From an uncultured Bacteroidota bacterium (lineage in GTDB: Bacteria; Bacteroidota; Bacteroidia; Chitinophagales; Chitinophagaceae), in the NCBI GenBank assembly GCA_903851455.1, contig CAINOM010000492.1:1-14082 (forward strand): a DNA stretch of 14,082 nucleotides, in the 5' to 3' direction. The notes below the pieces were generated by a model, which made no database searches, was not told the DNA's origin, and saw nothing but the letters and a program-made list of their open reading frames with translations. The translations under genes and the position numbers were made by a program. The stretch's first letter is position 1, and every line of letters starts with the position of its first letter. Shown here piece after piece: positions 1-6,068 of this stretch.

Positions 1-10
1 AAAAACAATG

Positions 11-41
11 CAGGCGGTGTAGCAGTACGCCGCCTGTTTTT
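11..41 (+). terminator. Strong intrinsic terminator of an upstream gene
   Basis: An 11-bp stem (11-21 pairing with 26-36, one G-U pair) closes a GCAG tetraloop and is followed by a T-rich tract (37-41). An A-rich stretch at 1-8 sits on the other side, so it could also stop transcription from the minus strand. It most likely ends a gene just left of the window and separates it from the lipoprotein gene starting at 66. Confidence 0.8.
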
Positions 42-65
42 GCTAAAGCAAAAAAAATACCGACT

Positions 66-572
66 ATGAAAAAGATATTTTTGGCAGCCTTGATGGCAGT
101 GACTTTTGCAGGTTGTCATGCACAGGATGGAGGAACTAAGAAAGACATTTCATCTCGCCGGGATACAACGGTGCAGAATAAACCACACGAGAGCTGGAAA
201 GTGAACAAGCGCTATGATGATAACGGCAACCTTACAGGCTACGACAGCACCTATTCGTGGTCGTACTCCGGTAACGGGGTATCAAACAGTGATGCCGGTG
301 CAGACAGCATGCTGAATGTGTTCAGGCAGCAGTTCAACGGGTTTCCTTCTTTCTTCCCGCAGGGTTTCGGCGCGGCGTTTAGGAACGACAGTTTGTTTTT
401 CCACGGATTCAACAGCCCGGGCGAGCTAATGCAAAAATGGGGAGACAACTTTTTTGATATGGGCAAAATGATGCGACGGCTGGACTCTCTGGGCAGCTCC
501 CTGTTTGATGACAATTTCCCCGGCATGGAAACAAAACCAAAATCATCGATTCACAATGGATACCGTTTATAA
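66..572 (+). CDS. Hypothetical exported lipoprotein
   Basis: A 168-residue protein of no recognised family. The N-terminus has two lysines, a hydrophobic stretch and a lipobox-like FAGC with Cys17, so it is probably a lipoprotein processed by signal peptidase II. After the cysteine comes a polar linker, then a KVNKRYDDNGNLTGYDSTYS segment that resembles short beta-strand repeats of Bacteroidota surface proteins. The C-terminal half (about 80-150) is unusually rich in Phe, Gly, Asn and Met. The start at 66 is preferred because it places the signal sequence directly at the N-terminus. The 3' end overlaps the next gene by 17 bases, which suggests translational coupling. Gene reality is well supported by codon-like structure and the signal sequence; function is unknown. 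Confidence 0.8.
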   Translation: MKKIFLAALMAVTFAGCHAQDGGTKKDISSRRDTTVQNKPHESWKVNKRYDDNGNLTGYDSTYSWSYSGNGVSNSDAGADSMLNVFRQQFNGFPSFFPQGFGAAFRNDSLFFHGFNSPGELMQKWGDNFFDMGKMMRRLDSLGSSLFDDNFPGMETKPKSSIHNGYRL

Positions 573-846
573 CATAGTAGTGAGCATCCGCACGATGCAG
601 GGGATGATGGAGACTGGTAAATTTTACCTGGGTGCAGACGAAGATTTTGCGCAAAGCGTATTTGACAACCTGGAGGGCGACCTTACCGCCGATGATGATG
701 TGCTGATACGCGTAGACCTGGAAAAGAAAGAAAGCAACATGCTGCCGGTGCGGCTGAAACGAATATGCTGCACGCTGAACCAATATGCGCACAATTGCAA
801 AATAATAACGCGCGACGTCTTTAAATTCTTTGCCCTGGAACAATGA
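556..846 (+). CDS. Hypothetical 96-aa protein
   Basis: A small cytosolic protein without a signal peptide or membrane segment. I chose the ATG at 556 (MDTVYNIVVSIRTM...) over an in-frame ATG at 505, because the extra 17 residues from 505 read as low-complexity shadow of the upstream lipoprotein frame. From 556 the overlap with the lipoprotein gene is only 17 bases. The protein alternates beta-like hydrophobic stretches with acidic segments (GADEDF near residue 26, LTADDDVLIRVDLEKKE near 43-57) and ends with a Cys-containing, aromatic-rich tail. I do not recognise the family. Its place between the lipoprotein gene and a small membrane ORF suggests one operon of three uncharacterised genes. Confidence 0.75.
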   Translation: MDTVYNIVVSIRTMQGMMETGKFYLGADEDFAQSVFDNLEGDLTADDDVLIRVDLEKKESNMLPVRLKRICCTLNQYAHNCKIITRDVFKFFALEQ

Positions 847-870
847 TCACCTATCGGCAGGAACAAATAA

Positions 871-1008
871 ATGATCTTACCTAATGGAGCTAAACGCAGA
901 AACAAATATCCTTTACGGTTTATTGCTTTTGGCACCTGCACGGCCGCGCTATATTATTTGCTGGAAATACTAAATGGACTTTTCGGGTTCTATCATTATC
1001 CACATTGA
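871..1008 (+). CDS. Small 45-aa putative membrane protein
   Basis: A short open frame of 45 codons starting at ATG 871 and stopping at TGA 1006-1008. An AGGA-containing purine stretch (858-863) lies about 8 bases before the start. The product has a basic N-terminus (AKRRNKYPLR) followed by a mostly hydrophobic stretch (about residues 15-40, FIAFGTCTAALYYLLEILNG) and ends in aromatic residues and histidines. This is the pattern of a single-span small membrane protein with the N-terminus inside. It lies 24 bases after the upstream 96-aa gene on the same strand and is followed by a hairpin. An alternative frame (884-973) is less protein-like. The family is not recognised. Confidence 0.55.
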   Translation: MILPNGAKRRNKYPLRFIAFGTCTAALYYLLEILNGLFGFYHYPH

Positions 1009-1011
1009 TTT

Positions 1012-1036
1012 ATGCGCAAATGCCATAGCGCATTTT
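1012..1036. terminator. Weak hairpin between convergent genes
   Basis: Two mutually exclusive 6-bp stems can form: ATGCGC (1012-1017) with GCGCAT (1028-1033), or AAATGC (1018-1023) with GCATTT (1030-1035). A short T run follows at 1033-1036. It sits exactly between the end of the plus-strand small ORF (1008) and the end of the minus-strand oxygenase (1057), so it may be a bidirectional terminator. The stem is short, so this is tentative. Confidence 0.35.
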
Positions 1037-1058
1037 CAAATTTCCGAATTTTCAAATT
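1033..1058. repeat. Short direct repeat TTTTCAAATT x2
   Basis: The decamer TTTTCAAATT occurs at 1033-1042 and 1049-1058, separated by TCCGAA. A related arrangement with the same TCCGAATTTT core recurs at 5638-5647. Such AT-rich CAAATT/GAATTT modules may be an interspersed intergenic repeat; their role is unknown. Confidence 0.5.
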
Positions 1059-1653
1059 ATTTCCGCTTCAGCCATCCCGTCACGCTCATACGCTGCCGGT
1101 TAGCCACCGCTACTTCGTGCTCCAGTATATCGCTCTGGAAGAATATAGCTTTTTGATTGGTAGGGAGGATCTCCTGTGTGGTCTCATCATCGTTATGTAT
1201 GATCAGCTGGCCGCCATCGGCCACTACCCAGTTCTCATTCAGGTAGGTCATCATGGAGTATTTGCGGTTGTAGTCGTTTTTGAACTGGTCCTTGTGCCTG
1301 ATGTAGCCTGTGCCCTCCTCATAGAGTGCATAATGGAACTCGCAGCTGTTGATGCCGGTAAAGCAGGTCTTATTGAGATGGCCGGTAAACTCCTTTATCA
1401 TGTCCAGGAACTCCATCTCAGCAAGGTTCTTCGTTTTGCTGTCTATCCAGCAGGTCTTGTCGCCACGTATCTTCTGGGTTTTATCTTTTACCGCTATGTT
1501 GCCTATACCGGCCTTTTCCATACGGCTATCCCGGTTCAGCCTGTGAATATTCTGCAGCAATGCTGCGGCAAGTGGAAGACTCAGAAAAGATTCAGATATG
1601 CCGATCTTATTCGTAATAAACCCCTCGATCAACTCCTCGAATTTCGCCTCCAT
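1057..1653 (-). CDS. 2OG-Fe(II) oxygenase, SM-20/prolyl-hydroxylase type
   Basis: A 198-residue cytosolic dioxygenase expected to couple oxidative decarboxylation of 2-oxoglutarate to hydroxylation of an unknown substrate. The double-stranded beta-helix iron site is complete: H120 and D122 (YIRHKDQF), the distal H179 (LEHEV), and R188 (RQRMSVTGW) as the 2-oxoglutarate carboxylate binder. The YLNENW and DGGQL motifs between them are typical of the SM-20/EGLN-like branch. The gene is downstream of the TonB-dependent receptor on the same strand with a 53-bp gap. A TAnnTTTG match lies in the gap, so it may have its own promoter as well as read-through. In proteobacteria an oxygenase of this fold (PiuC/YbiX) is linked to an iron-siderophore TonB receptor; the parallel here is inference only. 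Confidence 0.88.
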   Translation of the reverse strand: MEAKFEELIEGFITNKIGISESFLSLPLAAALLQNIHRLNRDSRMEKAGIGNIAVKDKTQKIRGDKTCWIDSKTKNLAEMEFLDMIKEFTGHLNKTCFTGINSCEFHYALYEEGTGYIRHKDQFKNDYNRKYSMMTYLNENWVVADGGQLIIHNDDETTQEILPTNQKAIFFQSDILEHEVAVANRQRMSVTGWLKRK

Positions 1654-1665
1654 TATCTCTAAAGG

Positions 1666-1709
1666 TAGTCTTTATTCGGTAGGATGGCCCAAAAATAAAG
1701 ATTTGACTA
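1666..1709 (-). other. Interrupted inverted repeat at the receptor 3' end
   Basis: TCTTTATT (1669-1676) is complementary to AATAAAGA (1694-1701), and the outer TAGTC (1666-1670) to GACTA (1705-1709), with a small asymmetric bulge. The right arm includes the TAG stop codon of the receptor gene. The hairpin is AT-rich and has no clean T tract after it. An mRNA-processing or partial attenuation site is more likely than a strong terminator. Confidence 0.35.
1690..1697 (-). promoter_or_regulatory. Candidate -7 element for the oxygenase gene
   Basis: On the minus strand this reads TATTTTTG, an exact match to the Bacteroidota -7 consensus TAnnTTTG. Transcription would start near 1683 and leave a leader of about 30 bases before the oxygenase ATG at 1653. 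I could not find a matching -33 TTG at the expected distance, so it is a candidate only. Confidence 0.35.
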
Positions 1710-4073
1710 GAACGTGTAACGGAATAATGGTACCGGGAAAAAGCCCTGCTGGTAGTTATTTACGATGCGGTTTGTGCGCACATCATAGGTCTGGTTGAAG
1801 ATGTTTTTGTGGTTGGTGATGTTCTCCAGGTCCAGCGAAAACTCCATGGTGCTCCTCCTGTATTCCTTGCGGAATGATATCTTGAAGTCTGTGCGGAAAT
1901 AACCGCTCTGCTGCACGGAGTAGGCCAGCTGATCATAATACTCGGCTGCGCCTGCCACCTGCGATGCTGCCAGGTTTATCGGTGTCAGGTACTTGCCCCC
2001 TATTGCCGATGTTTTGATATTGAGTGCCAGTATACTACCCTTGTGCCCGACTTTAAATTCCTTGCCGGCGAGCACATTGGCCACATAGCCGGTATTGAAT
2101 GCAGTATTGCGCTCTATGCCATCGCTCCCTTTATATCTCGAATCGATCAGCGAGCCGGTGATGAGAAAGTAAAAGCCATTGCTCAGGAAATGCTCTACCG
2201 TGAGCTCTGCACCATAGTTGGTACCTGTGCCCTTGTTCACCAGGCTGTCTTTGTTATCAAGGTTGAAATCCGCGCCGGAGTTAAGCGTAGAGAAAGAGGA
2301 AGGGCTCGCGGTAACCGGTACTTTGTTGATGTACTGGTAGTAGCTCTCTATTTTTATACGCATGTTCTTGGTCACATTCAGATCATAGGACAATACGATG
2401 TGCTGGCTTTGCGTGAACCCCATATTCTTGTTTGTCAGCGCCACGCCTGTGGCGGTAGGTGTCTGTATAAAGTAGTCATAGACATTCTGCGCCTGGTTGT
2501 GCACGCCCAGCCCCAGGCTGATGGCATTGCGTGTGTTGATATTGTAACGCAGGCCAGCCCTTGGCTCTGCGGCAAAACTATTGTTGAGGTCCAGCAACTG
2601 AAAATGCATGCCGGCTACAAAAGAAAAATCTTTGTTGAAACGATGCTTCCATTGCATGTACGCCTGCTCCAGGCCCATATCGCCCGTCTGGTCGGCATAT
2701 ACCCTGTCGGGCATGCCCGGGGCCATATCCTTGAATGCCACGTGAAAGCTCGTATTGTCATAGTTCACGCCGGCCTGTATATTATTCTTCGCGCTGAATT
2801 TGTGCAAGTACGACCATTGCAGCGTCACTTTGTTAGTAGTGAAATCACCCGAAGCATTAGGATATACCGACTGATCTATGTTGCTTATGGAGTCGGCCCT
2901 GTATCGCTGATAAGTCGTGCAATAGCCTAGCAGTACCTTGGTTGATGACCGCTCAGATATCTGGTGGTCGTAGACCAATCCATTGATCGTAGTAGCGAAC
3001 CTGCTTCTTTGATTCGAGAAGGGATTACCGCCATACAGATCCGGCTTGGTAGTATCCACATCCTTACCCAGGAAATCGGCCTTGCTGATACCCATAATGC
3101 CAAAGAAAGAAAGTTTGCTGTTCTTGCTTAGTTCGGATACCACTTTGTAGTTGAGGTCCTGGTATACGGGCACTGCGGTACCCGTGCCCAGGTTTATGCC
3201 CAGCGCTTTAAAAATACCCAGTGTGCTGTAGCGGTAGTTGACGATGTAAGATGTCTTTTTCTTCTTCCCTATCGGGCCTTCGGCCCCGCCTTCAAAACCA
3301 TTGAAGCCCACCTGGGCTACGTATTCCGGCTTGTCCATATTGCCATTGCGCAGCCTGATATCAAATACCCCCGCCAGTGCATTGCCATACTGCGCGGGAA
3401 AAGCCCCCGTGAAAAAATCAGATTTATCAATGTTGTTGTTGTTCAGCATGCTCACCGGGCCGCCTGTACTGTTCAACGTCCCGAAGTGATTAGGGTTCGG
3501 CGCATTCAGTCCCTCTATCTGCCAGAGCATACCGGTGGGCGAGTTACCGCGCACTACTATATCATTCCTGCTGTCGTTGCCCGCTACTACTCCGGCAAAA
3601 TTCGCTGCCATTCTTGATGGGTCGCCAAGTGCGCCTGCATATTGTTTGGTCTCGTCCACATTGAACGAACGGGCGCTGGTAAGCGCCATATCATTAATGG
3701 TCCTGTTTTTATCTCTGCTGCGGTCATACTTCACCGTCACTCCCGCCAGGCTGTGGATCGCCTCCATCATACTGATGTTCAGGTTCACTTCTTTGCCTGC
3801 CGTAACCTCTATATCATTGATCACCTTTTCCTCGTAAGACATATAGGACAGTTTCAACGAATGCCTGCCGAGAGATACACTGTCTATGCTGAAATGCCCG
3901 TTCTCATCCGTCACCCCTCCTCTCATGGGCTGAATGTTTTGTACGGTTACCACCACGCCCGCCAGCGGAGCCCTGGAAGCCTCATCGTAAATGTTGCCTG
4001 TTATACGCTGCACCTGTGCATGGGCGACTAAGGAGAAAAGTAGAAAAAAGAAAAACGCTGCGATCGGTTTCAT
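1707..4073 (-). CDS. TonB-dependent outer-membrane receptor
   Basis: A 788-residue outer-membrane transporter energised by TonB-ExbBD; the substrate is unknown. An upstream ATG at 4121 is in frame, but the ATG at 4073 puts the signal peptide (MKPIAAFFFFLLFSLVAHAQ) at the N-terminus and is chosen. Order of parts: signal peptide 1-20; carboxypeptidase-regulatory-like beta-sandwich about 21-105 (ITGNIYDEAS, GGVTDENGHFSI); plug domain about 130-245, with IVVRGNSPTGMLWQIEGL and FPAQYGNALAGVFDIRLR; then a 22-strand-type barrel ending in a C-terminal Phe (LFRYTF) as expected for Bam insertion. There is no SusD-like partner next to it, so it is probably not a Sus-type glycan system. It follows a Crp/Fnr regulator on the same strand, with two palindromes in the gap, and is followed by a 2OG oxygenase. 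Confidence 0.9.
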   Translation of the reverse strand: MKPIAAFFFFLLFSLVAHAQVQRITGNIYDEASRAPLAGVVVTVQNIQPMRGGVTDENGHFSIDSVSLGRHSLKLSYMSYEEKVINDIEVTAGKEVNLNISMMEAIHSLAGVTVKYDRSRDKNRTINDMALTSARSFNVDETKQYAGALGDPSRMAANFAGVVAGNDSRNDIVVRGNSPTGMLWQIEGLNAPNPNHFGTLNSTGGPVSMLNNNNIDKSDFFTGAFPAQYGNALAGVFDIRLRNGNMDKPEYVAQVGFNGFEGGAEGPIGKKKKTSYIVNYRYSTLGIFKALGINLGTGTAVPVYQDLNYKVVSELSKNSKLSFFGIMGISKADFLGKDVDTTKPDLYGGNPFSNQRSRFATTINGLVYDHQISERSSTKVLLGYCTTYQRYRADSISNIDQSVYPNASGDFTTNKVTLQWSYLHKFSAKNNIQAGVNYDNTSFHVAFKDMAPGMPDRVYADQTGDMGLEQAYMQWKHRFNKDFSFVAGMHFQLLDLNNSFAAEPRAGLRYNINTRNAISLGLGVHNQAQNVYDYFIQTPTATGVALTNKNMGFTQSQHIVLSYDLNVTKNMRIKIESYYQYINKVPVTASPSSFSTLNSGADFNLDNKDSLVNKGTGTNYGAELTVEHFLSNGFYFLITGSLIDSRYKGSDGIERNTAFNTGYVANVLAGKEFKVGHKGSILALNIKTSAIGGKYLTPINLAASQVAGAAEYYDQLAYSVQQSGYFRTDFKISFRKEYRRSTMEFSLDLENITNHKNIFNQTYDVRTNRIVNNYQQGFFPVPLFRYTF

Positions 4074-4090
4074 AACTGTTGTTTGCTGCA

Positions 4091-4098
4091 CAAAAGTC
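4091..4098 (-). promoter_or_regulatory. Possible -7 element of the receptor gene
   Basis: The minus strand reads GACTTTTG here, one mismatch from TAnnTTTG. Transcription would begin near 4084-4086, 11-13 bases before the ATG at 4073. No convincing -33 TTG is present, which would fit a promoter that needs an activator bound at the upstream palindrome. Confidence 0.3.
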
Positions 4099-4120
4099 AC
4101 AACAATAATATCCGCGGCCA

Positions 4121-4134
4121 TTAACCCTGGTTAA
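4121..4134. promoter_or_regulatory. Palindromic operator candidate, site 1
   Basis: TTAACC-CT-GGTTAA is a perfect 6+6 palindrome with a 2-base spacer, 48 bases upstream of the receptor ATG. Its centre (4127.5) lies about 42-44 bases before the predicted receptor start of transcription, the usual place for a class II Crp/Fnr-type activator site. The gene immediately upstream encodes such a regulator, so it is the obvious candidate ligand. The start of transcription is only inferred. Confidence 0.55.
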
Positions 4135-4154
4135 CAAATCGGCCTGGAATAAAA

Positions 4155-4174
4155 TTATGAACCTGGGTTAATAA
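4155..4174. promoter_or_regulatory. Palindromic operator candidate, site 2
   Basis: TTATGAACC (4155-4163), TG, GGTTAATAA (4166-4174) form a 9+9 inverted repeat with one mismatch. It shares the AACC-N2-GGTTAA core with site 1, centre to centre 37 bp away. It overlaps the stop codon (4168-4170) of the regulator gene. No T tract follows in either direction, so it is not a normal terminator. Confidence 0.5.
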
Positions 4175-4785
4175 ACTGCCGCCAGCTGGTAGGACGTAGT
4201 CTTTATCCTGCGTTTAATGCGGCTAAGGGCCTGTGGCGTGATGCCCAGGTAAGATGCGATCATGTATTGAGGCACACGCTGCAGCAGCCAGGGCTGCTGA
4301 TCTATGAGGTTGTTATATCGCTCGTCTATAGTTTCATTTGCATCGCTTGTAGTGCGCCTGCACATGTCTATAAACAGCTCTTCCGCAATGCGCCTGCCCA
4401 GGAAGTTGGCTTCCGGCACACGCTGATAGATTTCCTGCAGTCCTGCAAAACTGGTATCAACTATTTCTGTGTCTTCTATGGCCTGCAGGTAGGTAAGGGC
4501 AGGCTCCTGCATCAGGAAACTCCGGTAGTCAGCCGTATAATTGTTCTCGTTACAAAACATCACGATCTTCTCCTTGCCATCAACCAGGTGATACATTCTC
4601 ACCAGTCCGAAATTCACAAACGACACATGTTTACATATCTCGCCTTCCTTCACGATCATCGCTCCCTTCTTGAATTTCCGCACCGTCAGCTTGCTTTCGC
4701 AAATAGCCCAGCCTTCCTCGGTGAGGTCGGGCATCAGGCTCTGGTAGTAAGCCTTCAGTTGACTATGCTTCTCGTTGGCTATCAT
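4168..4785 (-). CDS. Crp/Fnr-family transcription regulator
   Basis: A 205-residue regulator. Residues about 20-135 form a cyclic-nucleotide-binding-like beta-roll (FKKGAMIVKEGEICKHVSFV, then GLVRMYHLVDGKEKIVMF). The arginine-serine phosphate-binding cassette of true cAMP receptors is not visible, so the effector is probably not cAMP. The C-terminus (about 165-200) carries a helix-turn-helix, VPQYMIASYLGITPQALSRI, with the recognition helix near ITPQALSRIKRR. This resembles the many Bacteroidota Crp/Fnr paralogues annotated only by fold. It lies 94 bp upstream of the receptor start on the same strand, so it probably controls that gene and perhaps itself. The start at 4785 is supported by a TAAATTTG promoter match only 11 bases before it. 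Confidence 0.88.
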   Translation of the reverse strand: MIANEKHSQLKAYYQSLMPDLTEEGWAICESKLTVRKFKKGAMIVKEGEICKHVSFVNFGLVRMYHLVDGKEKIVMFCNENNYTADYRSFLMQEPALTYLQAIEDTEIVDTSFAGLQEIYQRVPEANFLGRRIAEELFIDMCRRTTSDANETIDERYNNLIDQQPWLLQRVPQYMIASYLGITPQALSRIKRRIKTTSYQLAAVY

Positions 4786-4795
4786 ACGATCATTA

Positions 4796-4803
4796 CAAAT
4801 TTA
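4796..4803 (-). promoter_or_regulatory. Candidate -7 element for the Crp/Fnr gene
   Basis: The minus strand reads TAAATTTG, an exact TAnnTTTG match. If used, transcription begins near 4789 and the message is almost leaderless before the ATG at 4785. No clear -33 TTG is visible, so confidence is moderate. Confidence 0.4.
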
Positions 4804-4849
4804 TGCTAAACACCAGTGAAATAAAAAGCCCTCCGGCATCGGTTTTGAA

Positions 4850-5518
4850 TTAAGCATTCTTCTGCTCGCTCACTATCTTCCCGTCCTGCATTATAAGGGT
4901 CCGGTCTGTCATGGCTGCAAGCGTATCGTTGTGCGTGATCATCACAAATGTCTGTCCGAATTTTTCGCGAAGCTCCAGGAAGAGGCTGTGCACAGAATGA
5001 GCGTTGGCGCTATCCAGGTTTCCTGTGGGCTCATCAGCCATTACTACCGATGGCCTTGTGACCAGTGCCCTTGCTATTGCCACGCGCTGCTGCTCCCCAC
5101 CAGATAGCTCTGATGGTTTATTTTCCAACCGGCCACCCAGGCCTACAATGGTCAGCATTTCAGATGCCTGTCGCAACGCTTCTTTTTTACTCTCCCCCTT
5201 TATCCATAGCGGCACAGACACATTTTCCACCGCGCTGAACTCCGGCAGCAGGTGGTGGAACTGGAACACAAAACCTATATGACTGTTCCTGAACCTTGCT
5301 TGTTTTTTTGAGGGGAGTTGCAAAATATCTGTACCGTCTATAAGCACACTGCCGGCATCCGGTTTGTCCAGTGCGCCCATCAGGTGTAGCAGCGTGCTCT
5401 TGCCTGCGCCCGAAGGACCAATGATCGACACGATCTCACCCTTACCTACCTGCAGGGAGACATCATTCACTACCGTAAAATTTGCATACTTTTTGTACAG
5501 GTTTTTTACCGACAGCAT
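4850..5518 (-). CDS. lolD: ABC transporter ATPase, LolD/MacB type
   Basis: A 222-residue ATP-binding subunit, the length typical of LolD. All catalytic motifs are present: Walker A GPSGAGKST (34-42), Q-loop Gln86 (FVFQFHHLLPEFSAVEN), ABC signature LSGGEQQR (138-145), Walker B VVMADEPTGNLD (158-169) and H-loop His196. The FQFHHLLPEF stretch and NLDSANA tail of Walker B are characteristic of the lipoprotein-releasing LolD branch, which works with LolC/LolE permeases to extract lipoproteins from the inner membrane. No permease gene is adjacent, so the partner must be elsewhere, as is common in Bacteroidota. MacB-type or other MacB-superfamily exporters are the alternative. It lies 64 bp before the Crp/Fnr gene on the same strand; shared transcription is uncertain. 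Confidence 0.85.
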   Translation of the reverse strand: MLSVKNLYKKYANFTVVNDVSLQVGKGEIVSIIGPSGAGKSTLLHLMGALDKPDAGSVLIDGTDILQLPSKKQARFRNSHIGFVFQFHHLLPEFSAVENVSVPLWIKGESKKEALRQASEMLTIVGLGGRLENKPSELSGGEQQRVAIARALVTRPSVVMADEPTGNLDSANAHSVHSLFLELREKFGQTFVMITHNDTLAAMTDRTLIMQDGKIVSEQKNA

Positions 5519-5623
5519 AGTGGATAAAGGTAATTAAATTTTCTCCGGCTCTTCTGTATGGCCACTGTGTATAACATAATTTGCAACTATGGGACCGCTA
5601 TTTTTTAGTTAAGTTTTGCATCT

Positions 5624-5650
5624 TTCAAAATTTGCGTTCCGAATTTTGAA
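5624..5650. repeat. 9-bp inverted repeat in a divergent intergenic region
   Basis: TTCAAAATT (5624-5632) and AATTTTGAA (5642-5650) are perfect complements around a 9-base spacer. The element lies just upstream of the DUF2795 promoter and shares its TCCGAATTTT core with the repeat at 1033-1058. It could be an operator or a copy of an interspersed repeat. Confidence 0.5.
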
Positions 5651-5658
5651 TTTTCCCT

Positions 5659-5666
5659 TACATTTG
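5659..5666 (+). promoter_or_regulatory. -7 promoter element of the DUF2795 gene
   Basis: TACATTTG is an exact match to TAnnTTTG, 33 bases upstream of the ATG at 5700. A TTTG at 5631-5634 could serve as the -33 element, although the 24-base gap is longer than usual. The same octamer occurs before the LOG gene at 6042. Confidence 0.55.
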
Positions 5667-5699
5667 CGGGAATCACGATAAAAACAAACTATTTATAAT

Positions 5700-5921
5700 A
5701 TGTTTTGGACACTTGAATTAGCATCACACCTCGAAGACGCCCCATGGCCCGCAACTAAAGACGAGCTCATTGACTACGCAATCCGCTCTGGCGCCCCGCT
5801 GGAAGTAGTGGAGAACTTACAGGAACTTGATGACGAAGGCGAAATTTATGAAGGGATAGAAGACATCTGGCCCGACTATCCTACACAGGAAGACTTCTTC
5901 TTTAATGAAGATGAGTATTAA
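5700..5921 (+). CDS. DUF2795 domain protein
   Basis: A 73-residue, strongly acidic cytosolic protein with the conserved Bacteroidota DUF2795 layout. An aromatic-rich start (MFWTLELASHLEDAPWPATK) is followed by a helix (DELIDYAIRSGAPLEVVENL) and an acidic C-terminus with IWPDYPTQEDFFFNEDEY. It is full length. The function of the family is unknown; its small size, acidity and likely high expression suggest a structural or regulatory partner role, which is inference. It stands alone as a single-gene transcript, with a promoter match at 5659 and an intrinsic terminator at 5948. Confidence 0.9.
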   Translation: MFWTLELASHLEDAPWPATKDELIDYAIRSGAPLEVVENLQELDDEGEIYEGIEDIWPDYPTQEDFFFNEDEY

Positions 5922-5947
5922 ATGTCCCCGGTTTACCGATCTTACTG

Positions 5948-5972
5948 ATCCCGCTCATGGCGGGATTTTTTT
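5948..5972 (+). terminator. Intrinsic terminator of the DUF2795 gene
   Basis: ATCCCGC (5948-5954) pairs perfectly with GCGGGAT (5960-5966) around a 5-base loop. The final T of the stem and six further T (5967-5972) form the U tract. It lies 26 bases after the stop codon. Confidence 0.85.
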
Positions 5973-6041
5973 ATGACCGGATGGAAACAAATCTGCTAAA
6001 CAGAATATTACGTATCTCACAGTGGTTTGATAAAGTCTGGT

Positions 6042-6049
6042 TACATTTG
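6042..6049 (+). promoter_or_regulatory. -7 promoter element of the LOG gene
   Basis: TACATTTG, an exact TAnnTTTG match, 19 bases upstream of the ATG at 6069. Transcription would start near 6056 and leave a leader of about 12 bases. A TTTG at 6026-6029 is too close to be a standard -33 element. Confidence 0.45.
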
Positions 6050-6068
6050 AAGTACTAAAAATACACCT

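Noticed and set aside
884..973. A 29-codon frame overlapping the small membrane ORF
   Set aside because: The 871-1008 frame is longer, has a better ribosome-binding stretch and a coherent membrane profile.
1012..1662. 216-codon plus-strand frame across the oxygenase gene
   Set aside because: The minus-strand frame has the complete Fe(II)/2OG catalytic set; the plus-strand product has no recognisable features.
2043..2930. Long antisense open frame inside the TonB receptor
   Set aside because: It lies wholly opposite a well-supported coding region, shows no family signature or signal, and is an expected shadow of codon bias in the receptor.
4073..4121. Extended N-terminus of the TonB receptor from ATG 4121
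   Set aside because: It would place 16 extra residues before a clear signal peptide and overlap the palindromic site 1.
4823..4837. Possible terminator after the ABC ATPase gene
   Set aside because: The stem is only GCC/GGC with a T run on the minus strand; too short to call with confidence.
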